A DNA stretch of 64,000 bases from Chengkuizengella axinellae (GTDB taxonomy: Bacteria > Bacillota > Bacilli > Paenibacillales > KCTC-33759): the NCBI RefSeq assembly GCF_030730905.1, contig NZ_JAVAMP010000001.1, positions 310,001 through 374,000 of the forward strand, in the 5' to 3' direction. This document shows, in pieces, positions 37,897 to 47,096 of the stretch. The position numbers were made by a program, and so were the translations under genes. Numbering within the stretch: position 1 is the first letter of the stretch; each line of letters opens with the position of its first letter. Under the pieces are notes generated by a model. The model was not told the origin of the DNA and made no database searches. It was given only the letters and a program-made list of their open reading frames with translations.

Positions 37897-37951
37897 TTAT
37901 CCTAACATTAGGTTATATATTTATCCTAACATTAGGATAAATAATTGTCAA
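37897..37951 (-). promoter_or_regulatory. Pirin promoter with two palindromic operators
   Basis: TTATCCTAACATTAGGATAA (37921-37940) and the variant ending GGTTAT (37897-37916) are 24 bp apart. On the minus strand TTGACA (37951-37946) is followed after 17 bp by TAGGAT, so the first palindrome covers the -10 region. Repression by a MarR-type protein is likely; which one is inference. The gap 37759-38127 holds nothing else firm. Confidence 0.6.
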
Positions 37952-38127
37952 TACCAGTTGTAAGGGGTACTACAAAATGATAGTACTATTTATTTACTTT
38001 TATCGGCATTACACTAATGGTGAGGATTTAAATTCTAATTAATGGTTGGTTTGAGGATTGAGGATATAAATTTAATATAAAGTTAGGAGTTGAAAAATAC
38101 GATAATTGTTTTATTATCGTTCAGCTA

Positions 38128-39588
38128 ATGAAAAAGTTAAAGGTTTTATTATTATTCGTTATCGTGATCTCTATGCTTACTTCTATTTATAACGTTTATA
38201 AACCACTGCCAGATGGAATCTCGGTGAATGGAAATTATCATAATGTAACAAATGTTGAGTTTTTAAATGATTTAACTTATCAAAAAGATGGAGAAATCGT
38301 GTATGAGCAGGTGATATTTGATCGCATTTATCAAATGATAGATGAAGCTGAGGAGTTTATTTTAGTGGATGCTTTTTTGTTTAATGATGAATACGAAAGG
38401 CAAGAGCTTAATTCAAATACAGGTGAATTCTCAAACGATATAGAATCTGTGAACTATCCAAACATAACAGAACAATTAACAAATCACTTAATATTAAAGA
38501 AACAGCAGAATCCACATATTGAGATTGTTTTTATCACTGATGAAATCAATACATTCTACGGTTCTTATTCTTCGCATTTTATTGAGAAATTAAAAGAAAA
38601 TGATGTGGAAGTGGTTTTTACGGATATGACGAAATTACGCGACTCGAACCCTATTTACTCTGGTTTTTGGAGGTCATTTGTAAAGTGGTTTGGAACATCT
38701 GATCGAGGATGGATAACAAACCCTTTTAGTTTAGATTCGCCTGATGTATCACTTCGCTCTTATTTAAAGTTAGTTAACTTTAGAGCAAATCACAGAAAGG
38801 TGTTTCTTACTGAAAAAGAAGCAATTGTCAGCTCTGCTAATCCTCATGATCCGAGTGGATACCACTCCAATATTGCATTTTTACTGGAAGGTGGAATTTT
38901 ACAGGATATTTTCGAAGCAGAACGAGCAGTCGCAAAATTATCAGGTGTAGAAATAGAAAAACGGGAATTTTCAGGCAGTACAGGAGAAGCGAAAGGTGAT
39001 CTCAAAGCCAAGGTAATAACAGAAGGAGAGATAGGAAAAGAGATCCAACAAAATATCCTAGAAACCTCTATTGGTGACGAAATAAAAATCGGTGTCTTTT
39101 ATTTATCTGAAAGAAATGTAATTAAATCTTTAATAGATGCTGCTGAAAAAGGGGTTAAAATACAAATCATTTTAGATCCTAATAAAGATGCTTTTGGTAT
39201 GGAAAAGAACGGAATTCCAAATCGTCAAGTTTCCAGTGAGCTAATAAATGAAGGGAATGGGAATATTGAAGTAAGATGGTATGATACGCAAGGTGAACAG
39301 TTTCATTCAAAGTTTTTAATGATCAACAAAAAACATGAAACGATAGTTACGGGTGGTTCGGCTAATTTCACAAGAAGAAACATAGGTGATTATAATTTGG
39401 AAATGAATATTCAATTCATTATCCCAGAAGGACATCCACTTGAAATTGAGATGAATGCTTACTTTGTGAAATTATGGAACAATGAAGAAGGTCAGTATAC
39501 CATTGATTATAATAAATACCAGGATGATTCAATATGGAAAAAAGTACTTTATCGGATTCAAGAATTTTCTGGATTATCTACATTTTAA
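38128..39588 (+). CDS. Phospholipase D-like protein (cardiolipin synthase family)
   Basis: 486 residues. One N-terminal hydrophobic segment anchors or exports it. Two HKD-type motifs: H222-R-K224 (NHRKVFLTEKE) and H393-S-K395 (HSKFLMINKK). In both the canonical Asp is replaced, by Glu and Asn, so activity may be altered. TGGSANFTRRN follows the second motif as in true PLDs. The RBS AGGAG is 40 nt upstream of the ATG, separated by a hairpin (38099-38120) that could bring it closer. Confidence 0.8.
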   Translation: MKKLKVLLLFVIVISMLTSIYNVYKPLPDGISVNGNYHNVTNVEFLNDLTYQKDGEIVYEQVIFDRIYQMIDEAEEFILVDAFLFNDEYERQELNSNTGEFSNDIESVNYPNITEQLTNHLILKKQQNPHIEIVFITDEINTFYGSYSSHFIEKLKENDVEVVFTDMTKLRDSNPIYSGFWRSFVKWFGTSDRGWITNPFSLDSPDVSLRSYLKLVNFRANHRKVFLTEKEAIVSSANPHDPSGYHSNIAFLLEGGILQDIFEAERAVAKLSGVEIEKREFSGSTGEAKGDLKAKVITEGEIGKEIQQNILETSIGDEIKIGVFYLSERNVIKSLIDAAEKGVKIQIILDPNKDAFGMEKNGIPNRQVSSELINEGNGNIEVRWYDTQGEQFHSKFLMINKKHETIVTGGSANFTRRNIGDYNLEMNIQFIIPEGHPLEIEMNAYFVKLWNNEEGQYTIDYNKYQDDSIWKKVLYRIQEFSGLSTF

Positions 39589-39664
39589 AAGGTGGAAAAA
39601 GTTGGTTTGTTGTTGTAAAATCACAAAGGTATAGGAAATTGAGCTCAGAAAGTAGGAAGATTTG

Positions 39665-41032
39665 ATGTTATATGTTTTGTTTGCTCTATGGGGCATTGCC
39701 ATTATTTTATTAAGATTCGATTACAAAAATAGATCCATTCGCTGGTTAAGTGGACTTTTATTTTGTGGCGGGTGCGGTGCTATTGCAATATTAATAGGAG
39801 AACATCTTCTTCCTTTTATGAAGGAGCACTCGTATTCATTTGTTTTACAATCTATTCTCTATAGAATTCAAGTAACTTGCTCAGGTTTTTCTTATTATGG
39901 GATTCCTTATTGTTATATTCTTTTTTCTTTATATTATCATCCGAAATTTATAAATAAACGCTGGTTCAAATTTGTTCCTTACGTGTTATCCTTGCCAATT
40001 GTACTTATGTTGTTGTTTACCCCGGTATATCCTGTTACAGATGTAGAGTTATATCCAGTGTTAGCATCTTGGTCTGTAGTATATGTCATTTTAGGCAGCA
40101 TTTTGATTTTAACCAAAAGAGAAGAGCTTCCAAATTTAAAAAGGAATCATATTCTGACAAGTTTATCGATTGTTCCAACGGTTTTATTTGTATTAGTTAT
40201 GAATTATGTTCTCCCAAGTTTTGAGATCTATAGAATGTGGAAGTATAATACTTGGATTGTCATATACGGTAGTCTTGTTTTTATGTTGGCTATTTTCAAT
40301 TATGGATTTTTAGGAATGCAGCTGTTGATTGAACGAAAAAAATTAGATATTACACTTCAAGCGATTACTTCAGGTACGGCCATATTAAATCATGCCATAA
40401 AAAATGATGCTGGAAAGATGAGGTTATTTGGACATAAAATTAAATCTTACGCTCAGAGTACGGAACAAAAGGAGCTTGAAGAAGATATTGAGGTTATTCT
40501 AAAAGCAACTTCTCATATCCAACAAATGATTCAAAAAGTACAGCATCAAACACACGATATTATTTTGAAAAAAGGAAATCATAACTTAAAGGAAATGGTA
40601 GAGGAGTCAATAAAGCATGCACAACCTTACTTAAAACACATAAGAGTTATACATTCGGTAGACGAAAGTATAAATATGATCTGTGATAAAACACATGTAA
40701 TGGAGTCTATATATAATGTAGTGATGAACGCAATAGAAGCAATGCCAGAAGATGGAGAACTTGAACTGATAGGATACGAAACAAACCAGCATCATATATT
40801 AGAAATAATAGATACGGGTTATGGAATTAACAGTAACCATCTGAAGAAGGTCATGGACCCATTTTTCACGACGAAAACGAAGGATACGATGAATTTTGGT
40901 TTAGGATTAGCGTACGTATATAATGTAATGAATAGACATGGAGGTTCATTGGATATCAAAAGTAAAAGGGATGAGGGCACAACTGTAATATTGAAATTCC
41001 CTAAAGTGAAGGTGAAAAATGAGTCATATTAA
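39665..41032 (+). CDS. Membrane sensor histidine kinase
   Basis: 455 residues from the ATG 5 nt after AGGAAG. Seven or so N-terminal membrane helices (to about 225) form the sensor. The phosphoacceptor region holds ILNHAIKNDAGKM. The ATPase has the N-box HVMESIYNVVMNAIEAMPEDG, G1 DTGYGI, F-box FFTTKTKD and G2 FGLGLAYVYNVM. It overlaps the response regulator by 14 bp, so the two form a two-component system. Signal unknown. Confidence 0.93.
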   Translation: MLYVLFALWGIAIILLRFDYKNRSIRWLSGLLFCGGCGAIAILIGEHLLPFMKEHSYSFVLQSILYRIQVTCSGFSYYGIPYCYILFSLYYHPKFINKRWFKFVPYVLSLPIVLMLLFTPVYPVTDVELYPVLASWSVVYVILGSILILTKREELPNLKRNHILTSLSIVPTVLFVLVMNYVLPSFEIYRMWKYNTWIVIYGSLVFMLAIFNYGFLGMQLLIERKKLDITLQAITSGTAILNHAIKNDAGKMRLFGHKIKSYAQSTEQKELEEDIEVILKATSHIQQMIQKVQHQTHDIILKKGNHNLKEMVEESIKHAQPYLKHIRVIHSVDESINMICDKTHVMESIYNVVMNAIEAMPEDGELELIGYETNQHHILEIIDTGYGINSNHLKKVMDPFFTTKTKDTMNFGLGLAYVYNVMNRHGGSLDIKSKRDEGTTVILKFPKVKVKNESY

Positions 41033-41672
41033 AATTTTAATTGTTGAAGACGATAAGGATTGGAGGAGAGGGCTGGCAGCTTTTTTGTCTGCAGAACCTG
41101 ATCTTCAAATTGTAGCCCAGGCGGAGAATAGGGAAGAAGCAATGCAGGCTATTGAATCTGTAAATATTGATGTTGTACTCATGGATATCTTACTAGCAAA
41201 CAGCGTAGAAGGGATCGAAATCACTGCAGAGATGAGTCGAAAATATGGAGCCAAAATCATTATGCTGACTTCACTTGAAGAAAAAGAAATGATGTTTAGT
41301 GCTTTTCGTGCAGGTGCATTGGATTATATGATCAAATCAGACTTTGAAAAAATTCCTGACTCCATTCGGTCAGCATATGAAAATCAATCCCCAATCAATC
41401 CTCAAGCAGCACAGCAGATTAGAGAAGAATTTAAGCGGTTAAAGAAATTAGAACAAGAGTTCAAAGTAAAAGAAATGAGAGCGTTGATTACTCCTACAGA
41501 GTTAGAGATTTTGAAGTTAATTTATCAAGGAAAAACACAAACTCAAATATCAGATACTTTAGTAGTATCTATACGTACGGTGAAAAATCATGTAAGCAAC
41601 ATCTTGAAAAAATTAGAGTTGACCAGCAGTAAGGAAGCAGCTGAACAAGCGAAAGATATGGGACTGTTTTAA
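41019..41672 (+). CDS. NarL/LuxR-type response regulator
   Basis: 217 residues: receiver domain with acidic pocket ED at 10-12 and phosphoacceptor D56 (DVVLMDILL), conserved T/K positions (MLTSLEEKE, MIKSDF), then a helix-turn-helix (about 152-215; LTPTELEILKLI-like, TQTQISDTLVVSIRTVKNHV). Partner of the upstream kinase. The cluster at 42488 lies downstream on the same strand but beyond a terminator, so control of it is only possible. Confidence 0.93.
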   Translation: MSHIKILIVEDDKDWRRGLAAFLSAEPDLQIVAQAENREEAMQAIESVNIDVVLMDILLANSVEGIEITAEMSRKYGAKIIMLTSLEEKEMMFSAFRAGALDYMIKSDFEKIPDSIRSAYENQSPINPQAAQQIREEFKRLKKLEQEFKVKEMRALITPTELEILKLIYQGKTQTQISDTLVVSIRTVKNHVSNILKKLELTSSKEAAEQAKDMGLF

Positions 41673-41709
41673 CAAAAAAGGATCAAGATAGTTAGCTGAT
41701 CCTTTTTTT
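41673..41709 (+). terminator. Terminator of the two-component operon
   Basis: AAAAAAGGATCA, loop, TGATCCTTTTTTT. Confidence 0.85.
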
Positions 41710-42487
41710 CATTCAAAAAAACAACACTCACTCCCTCATCAATGTACCCCAAAAAAGTGACACTAAGCTAAAGTTGATTCGAATAAGTTACCCTAGAATC
41801 ATCTTTCCGCCAACACATACATTACCACGTTAATGTATTATAATTATTTAAAAAAATAAATAAATATCCTTTTTATAAATATTATTGAAATTATATCCAA
41901 AATTTCATATAATAACATTTGTGATTGATAACTAACTGTAATTTTAAACCTTATTATGAAAATAAAACAATCGATTTTCCATATACACGTAATTGATAAG
42001 ATGATGATTATTTTATAAATTACTAGTTTGTATTTCAACTTTTACCTACACTTTTTAACTTCTACAACCCTTCAACTCAAATTATAAAAAATCTGCTATA
42101 TTCATTCCTTTTGTCAGGAGATTTATAAACAAGAAGATGGTATTACAATCACTTTTACAAGTAAATGCTTATGGTGGAGTAGAGTCTCTGTTTATTTCCT
42201 CATGACTACACATTTAATAGAGTTCATTCGTTTATTTTTGTGTTCAATATTGTGATTTGGTATTGAATCATATTTAGTAATTAATTTTTTCTATGACTTC
42301 ACAGAAAATTCACAAAGGTAAATTAATATAATTTTGATATATTTTAACTTTGATACTAAAAAAAGGAGGTGAAAGTTTCGATATGAAAAGTACTTGAAAA
42401 TAGACTGTTATATTGAAATTCTTTCATTTATGCCAGTCTTGTGTTTTTTAATTAAGTAAATCTATTTAAAAGGAGTTGTACAAAAAA
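41710..42487. other. Long AT-rich intergenic stretch before the metabolite cluster
   Basis: About 780 bp without a convincing gene. AAAGGAGGTG at 42365 looks like an RBS, but the ATG after it gives only a four-codon frame. AAAGGAG at 42469 serves the LuxE-like gene. The cluster's promoter should lie here, but I could not fix it. Confidence 0.5.
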
Positions 42488-43678
42488 TTGAAAAACTCAA
42501 ATGTAAAAAATGCGTTTGAACAACTGAATGGAGTAGGACTTAATCCCCTGGGGACCGCAATCACTTCCCTCAAAGAAATATTTACTTGGGAGGAAGCCCA
42601 GCAAAATGAATTAAAAGGATACCTTATTTCTCAAAACTTTAAACACCACTATGAAAATAATGTTTTTTATCAAAAAGTCTGCAAAGAATCGAATGTATCT
42701 CCTGAAGATATTAAGACCTTTGATGACCTGCACAAAATCCCTGTGATTCCTGTAAATATGTTTAAACAGACAGATTCACATATGCTGTTATCAAAACCAC
42801 TGAATGAAATTGAATTTGAGATGAGAAGTACAGGAACAAGCGGTATTCCAAGTTTATCCCGTAGAGATTCAGATACAGTTGATCAATGTTTGTTTGGCAT
42901 TTACGCCATGTATCGAAATATTTTTAAGTTTTCTAAAGGGGCAGGATTATTTTTGTTCCCATCTCCAGAGGAAGTGCCTGAGATGGGTATGGTTAAGGCA
43001 TTAAATATGTTTTCGGGACTATTTGATGCTACCAAATGTTTGGTTAAACGTGCGTCGTTTAAACCAGAGGAAGCTATCGAAGTTTTAGAGAATTGGGAAG
43101 GACGCCATACAAGGCATATTATTGGTCCACCATTTTTAGTATATAAATTAGTCAAATACTTGAAGAAAAACAACATTCGATTGAATTTGGATAAAAACAG
43201 CAAAGTGATTAACTTAGGAGGGTGGAAAAGGTTTACTGGAATGGAGATTTCGAGGAGTGAATTTAATCAAGAGTGTTCTGAGTATTTGAACATTCCAGAA
43301 TCTGCTGTTAGAGATATGTATGGACTAGTAGAAACCAATGGTCTTTCCATTGAATGTGAGTTTCAAAATAAACACGTTTCACCATGGACTCATTTTTCCA
43401 TCCGCGATCATAAGGATATCAATAAAGAAGTACGTCCAGGACGTAGAGGTGTCCTATTCATTTATGATCCTACCTCTCTTTCTTATCCAGCTTTCATACA
43501 AACAGAGGATCTAGTGTATTTGAAAGAAAATCATCAGTGTGAATGCGGTCGCAATAGCCAACAAGTCGTTTACTTATCTAGAATCAAAGGTGCAGAAATC
43601 GGTTGTTGTGCTATTAATTTAGAGAAGCATATGGATGAAGTTGAACAGAAAAAGAAATCTGAAAAAGTTGAACTATGA
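42488..43678 (+). CDS. LuxE-like acyl-protein synthetase / acyl-activating enzyme
   Basis: About 396 residues; the TTG at 42488 is preferred because AAAGGAG abuts the upstream TTG. It belongs to the adenylate-forming superfamily: MRSTGTSGIPS near 112-122 is the phosphate loop, followed by MYGLVETNG and a C-terminal EDLVYL segment. A CC pair near the C-terminus (IGCCAI) falls where LuxE carries its acyl-accepting cysteine. Probably activates a carboxylic acid as first gene of the cluster; the substrate is unknown. A CECG pair is extra. Confidence 0.78.
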   Translation: MKNSNVKNAFEQLNGVGLNPLGTAITSLKEIFTWEEAQQNELKGYLISQNFKHHYENNVFYQKVCKESNVSPEDIKTFDDLHKIPVIPVNMFKQTDSHMLLSKPLNEIEFEMRSTGTSGIPSLSRRDSDTVDQCLFGIYAMYRNIFKFSKGAGLFLFPSPEEVPEMGMVKALNMFSGLFDATKCLVKRASFKPEEAIEVLENWEGRHTRHIIGPPFLVYKLVKYLKKNNIRLNLDKNSKVINLGGWKRFTGMEISRSEFNQECSEYLNIPESAVRDMYGLVETNGLSIECEFQNKHVSPWTHFSIRDHKDINKEVRPGRRGVLFIYDPTSLSYPAFIQTEDLVYLKENHQCECGRNSQQVVYLSRIKGAEIGCCAINLEKHMDEVEQKKKSEKVEL

Positions 43679-43698
43679 CAATAGGTAGGTGAGATGAA

Positions 43699-44067
43699 AT
43701 GTATAATTCAGTTATCGTTGATCATTTTACAAATCCATCGAATACTGGGGAAATTACGGATAAAGATATACAAATTAAGATAGGAAATTCTGTTTGTGGA
43801 GATACGATATTTATAGATATAAAGTTAGATAGAGATCACATCATAAATGCTAAATTCAAGGCTTATGGTTGTGCTACTTCCATTGCAACAGCTGATATTT
43901 TTAGTGAGTATATAATTGGAAAAAGTTTTAAAGAAATTCAAGATATTTCTGTTACTGAACGAAAGGAAATGTTAGGAGAGCTCGATCCTTCCCAAATGCA
44001 CTGTCTTCATATTTTAGAAGAATTATTTACAAAACTGGATGAACATCAAGGTGATACAGCATGTTGA
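43699..44067 (+). CDS. IscU/NifU-like Fe-S scaffold
   Basis: 122 residues with the three scaffold cysteines C33 (GNSVCGD), C58 (YGCATS) and C102 (MHCLH) and the stabilising D35. SufU-type insertions are missing, so it is nearer to IscU/NifU-N, unusual for Bacillota that normally use SufU. It overlaps the next gene, a desulfurase, by 7 bp. Presumably builds clusters for the U32 proteins of the operon. Confidence 0.88.
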   Translation: MYNSVIVDHFTNPSNTGEITDKDIQIKIGNSVCGDTIFIDIKLDRDHIINAKFKAYGCATSIATADIFSEYIIGKSFKEIQDISVTERKEMLGELDPSQMHCLHILEELFTKLDEHQGDTAC

Positions 44068-45233
44068 GCCAATACTTTGATTACAATGCAACAACTCCAT
44101 TGGATAAACAAGTTGCACAGGAAATATCTGAACATCTTTTTTCATTCGGCAATCCTTCCAGCACCCATCATTTTGGAAAAATGGCTAAGGAGAAAATGGA
44201 TCATGCAAGGAAGCAAGCAGCAGATTTAATCGGAGCTTCTTCTACTAATATCTTTTTTACATCAGGTGGGACTGAAGGCAATAATATGATTCTTAAAGGT
44301 TGGTTGCAATCTTTCTCTGCTTCTCCAGGGCACATCATTACATCATGTATTGAACATCCTTCAATATTAAATGTATGTAATTATTTCGAGGAGAATGGTT
44401 TTGAAGTCACTTATTTACCAGTAAATGAACTAGGTTATGTTGAACCGAAACATGTTGAATTGGCTATACAGGAAAATACACAGTTAATCTCTATCATGTC
44501 CGCCAATAATGAGATAGGCACCATTCAAGCTATATCTGAAATTTCTAGTATTGCGAATCAAAGAGATATCTTTTTCCATACTGACGCTGTTCAAGCCATT
44601 GGTAAATTTCCGTTAGATGTAAAGGAACTAAATGTTCATGCACTTACTTTTTCAGCCCACAAATTTAATGGACCAAAAGGAATTGGTGCTGTATACCTGA
44701 AGAACCCCAGTGATATTTTCCCTCTTATCATTGGGGGAGGACAGGAACAGGAATTGAGAAATGGTACAGAAAACATGATTGGAATTATAGGCTTAGGGAA
44801 GGCATGTGAAGTCACCAAGAATGAATTAGAGTGGCAAAGAGAGCATTGCCAGATTTTAAAACAATCATTGATTGAAAAACTGAAAGAAATTCCAGATTGT
44901 TTTGTTAATGGAGATGTTGATTCACAGAGAACCTTACCTAACACTTTGAATATTAGATTAAACAATATACGGGGGGAAGCTATAGCTGCTATTCTTAACG
45001 AACAATATCGTATAGCTGTATCGCTAGGGTCTGCATGCAGTGCTACAAAGAAAAACTTATCCCATGTATTGCTATCAATAGGGTTGAATGAAGACGAGAT
45101 TAGGAGCTCAATTCGAATTAGCTTTGGAAAATATACAACTGAAGAAGATATCCATTTTTTTGTGAATGCTTTAACAAATACGGTTTCCAATTTAAGAAGG
45201 TTCCTTCCAACAGAAGTACAAGGAGTGAATTAA
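44061..45233 (+). CDS. Cysteine desulfurase (NifS/IscS-like), cluster copy
   Basis: 390 residues. PLP lysine K201 (SAHKFNGPKG), catalytic C326 in SLGSACSATKK, FTSGGTEGNN for PLP phosphate. Second desulfurase in the window; the pairing with an IscU-like scaffold in the same operon suggests a dedicated Fe-S assembly unit rather than tRNA thiolation. The start is set by overlap with the scaffold gene. Confidence 0.93.
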   Translation: MLSQYFDYNATTPLDKQVAQEISEHLFSFGNPSSTHHFGKMAKEKMDHARKQAADLIGASSTNIFFTSGGTEGNNMILKGWLQSFSASPGHIITSCIEHPSILNVCNYFEENGFEVTYLPVNELGYVEPKHVELAIQENTQLISIMSANNEIGTIQAISEISSIANQRDIFFHTDAVQAIGKFPLDVKELNVHALTFSAHKFNGPKGIGAVYLKNPSDIFPLIIGGGQEQELRNGTENMIGIIGLGKACEVTKNELEWQREHCQILKQSLIEKLKEIPDCFVNGDVDSQRTLPNTLNIRLNNIRGEAIAAILNEQYRIAVSLGSACSATKKNLSHVLLSIGLNEDEIRSSIRISFGKYTTEEDIHFFVNALTNTVSNLRRFLPTEVQGVN

Positions 45234-45237
45234 CTGA

Positions 45238-46188
45238 ATGAAAATTATTGCTCCAGCAAGATCAAAGTATATGATAAAACAAATGATAGAAGCAGGTGCG
45301 GAAGAAATTTATTTAGGTTTGAATGAACAACAATTTCAACAATTGTCTTTTGATGATCGTTTCAAAACCATTGCAGGTTATCCTGCTCATGTAAAGAATA
45401 TGGATGAACTGCTCAATATGGTTGAGATTGCTAAACAGAACAAAGTAAAAATAAATTTTATGGCCAATGCTCCTTATATTCCGAAAATTTATGAAGATGA
45501 TTATATTCAATTTGTAAAGAAAGCTTTGGAAGTTGGAGTTGACTATCTTACCATTTCTTCAATACAAGCATTAAAATTATTAAAACGTTCTAACTTACCA
45601 CTGCCACATATAACAGCTGGATCGGCTCTAGCTCCTACGAATATTCACATGGTTCGAATGTTAAGAGAGATGGGATTCAGTCGTGTCACGATTCCACATA
45701 CAGTGACATTAGAAGAATTGAAAAGCTGGAGAGCAATAGGCTTAGAAATGATTACGATTGGAAATTTTGAGAAGGGAAGCATTCCAGGAAGCAGCCGCTT
45801 GTGGGAAAGTCCGATTCACAAAGAGATTGGTGAAGGGGAACGAACGGCATATACTGTCAAAACAACTTCAGGAAAAACAATTCGCAGTATTCCATTCATT
45901 GATTCTTCTACTGATTGTAATTTATGCAGTTTAGGAGATTTAATGGGAGAAGGGATCACCAGCATTAAACTTATCGGAAGAGAAGCCCCCAACCCTTCAA
46001 CACTTGCATCAGTTGTTGAATTATATCGACAGTGGATTGACCTTGAAAAAGAAGGTCATAGTGTAGCTGAAAAAATAGAAATTATGGAACAAGAGCATAT
46101 GATGTGGATTATGAGGTGGACTCCAAGGTTCTGTGATAAAAAAAGATGTACATATTTATATACACCTACACTGCAATCATACATTTAA
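45238..46188 (+). CDS. U32 family protein, UbiU-like partner
   Basis: 316 residues; start 4 bp after the desulfurase, with AAGGAGTG. U32 TIM-barrel features: IIAPARSKYMIKQMIEAGAEEIYLG and GVDYLTISSIQALKLLKR. Four cysteines near the end, C227/C230 (TDCNLC) and C299/C304 (FCDKKRC), could bind a cluster, although their spacing differs from E. coli UbiU. Paired with the UbiV-like next gene; UbiU/UbiV form a complex that hydroxylates without oxygen using prephenate. That activity here is inference. Confidence 0.75.
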   Translation: MKIIAPARSKYMIKQMIEAGAEEIYLGLNEQQFQQLSFDDRFKTIAGYPAHVKNMDELLNMVEIAKQNKVKINFMANAPYIPKIYEDDYIQFVKKALEVGVDYLTISSIQALKLLKRSNLPLPHITAGSALAPTNIHMVRMLREMGFSRVTIPHTVTLEELKSWRAIGLEMITIGNFEKGSIPGSSRLWESPIHKEIGEGERTAYTVKTTSGKTIRSIPFIDSSTDCNLCSLGDLMGEGITSIKLIGREAPNPSTLASVVELYRQWIDLEKEGHSVAEKIEIMEQEHMMWIMRWTPRFCDKKRCTYLYTPTLQSYI

Positions 46189-46205
46189 ACAAATGGAGGA
46201 TGATG

Positions 46206-47096
46206 ATGACTGATCTAAGCAAAGAAATTCGCATTCACCATGATTCAATCGATGGATTAAATGAAGACTTGATCCAATCATTTCATACTTTATCTATTGG
46301 GCATACAGGTTGTATGTATAAGATGATTTCATTAAGCGATCAATCACTAATTCGTATATCTGAGATTGGGAAACGTGTGAAAATTGAGATCCCTGTTTTA
46401 TTTGACGCTCATTTTGATTGGTTTCAACGAAATTTGGATCGATGGCTCAAGTATTCTGATCACCTTGTTGTGAATGACTGGGGAACATTAAGTTATTTGC
46501 ATGAAAAAGGAATTTCATCTGAGGTTGAATTATCTCTCGGAAGAAAACTAGCTCATTCTTATTTTCATTCGCCTTGGTCTGTTTATATTTTTCAAGAAGA
46601 AGAGGCAGCTGATACGGAAAGCTGGTCAGAATTAAATCTAGCTAACAATGAAATGGTAGAGTGGTTAAAAGAGTCGAGAATCAATGAAATTGAAATCGAT
46701 CCCCTTCCACAGTTGATACCATCTATACAATACTTAAGATCAAGCGGTTTTAAAATAAATGGTTTTCATGGATATCCTCTTGTATCCATGTCAAGATCTT
46801 GTCATACCCTTCGTTATTTTGACGAGAAAAAAGGAAATTGCCAGCACCTATGCAATACAGCCATACAATTAGGTGCAAAAGAAAGATGGAATCGTTTTGA
46901 AGATGTAATGGAACATATCTCTAAGCCAATTAGAGAAGAGTTAGGTCAATTTCTCGTATATGGCAACATTGTAGTACAAAACAAACAAATTGAAATAGAG
47001 AACATTGAGAAAGAAATGGATTCATGGATTTTTGATTCCCGATTTTCCCCTAAAATTGAATTGAAAAAATATAAAAATGAGGTGACGATTTTATGA
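46206..47096 (+). CDS. U32-related protein with UbiV-type cysteine spacing
   Basis: 296 residues, start ATG 46206 with GGAGG 6 nt upstream. Cysteines C36, C199, C212 and C216 give C-x12-C-x3-C plus an N-terminal Cys, the spacing of the [4Fe-4S] ligands in E. coli UbiV. The barrel is divergent (YSDHLVVNDWGTLSYLHEKG, GFKINGFHGYPLVSM). Its stop overlaps the next start (ATGA). Likely forms a heteromer with the preceding U32 protein. Confidence 0.7.
   Translation: MTDLSKEIRIHHDSIDGLNEDLIQSFHTLSIGHTGCMYKMISLSDQSLIRISEIGKRVKIEIPVLFDAHFDWFQRNLDRWLKYSDHLVVNDWGTLSYLHEKGISSEVELSLGRKLAHSYFHSPWSVYIFQEEEAADTESWSELNLANNEMVEWLKESRINEIEIDPLPQLIPSIQYLRSSGFKINGFHGYPLVSMSRSCHTLRYFDEKKGNCQHLCNTAIQLGAKERWNRFEDVMEHISKPIREELGQFLVYGNIVVQNKQIEIENIEKEMDSWIFDSRFSPKIELKKYKNEVTIL

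Noticed and set aside
38090-38128. 12-codon TTG frame ending in TAATG before the PLD-like gene, considered as a leader peptide
   Set aside because: The SD touches the TTG with no spacing, so initiation there is unlikely.
41844-42038. 64-codon minus-strand frame in the gap before the metabolite cluster
   Set aside because: Ile/Phe-rich product expected from AT-rich DNA, no RBS; probably chance.
42384-42398. Four-codon frame after AAAGGAGGTG
   Set aside because: Too short to judge as a gene; the SD-like sequence may be chance in a purine-rich stretch.
44636-45190. 184-codon minus-strand frame
   Set aside because: Lies wholly antisense to the cluster cysteine desulfurase, whose active-site motifs are intact.
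45238-46188. Calling the first cluster U32 protein a true UbiU
   Set aside because: Its four cysteines (CxxC and Cx4C near the C-terminus) do not follow the UbiU spacing; only the pairing with a UbiV-like gene supports it.
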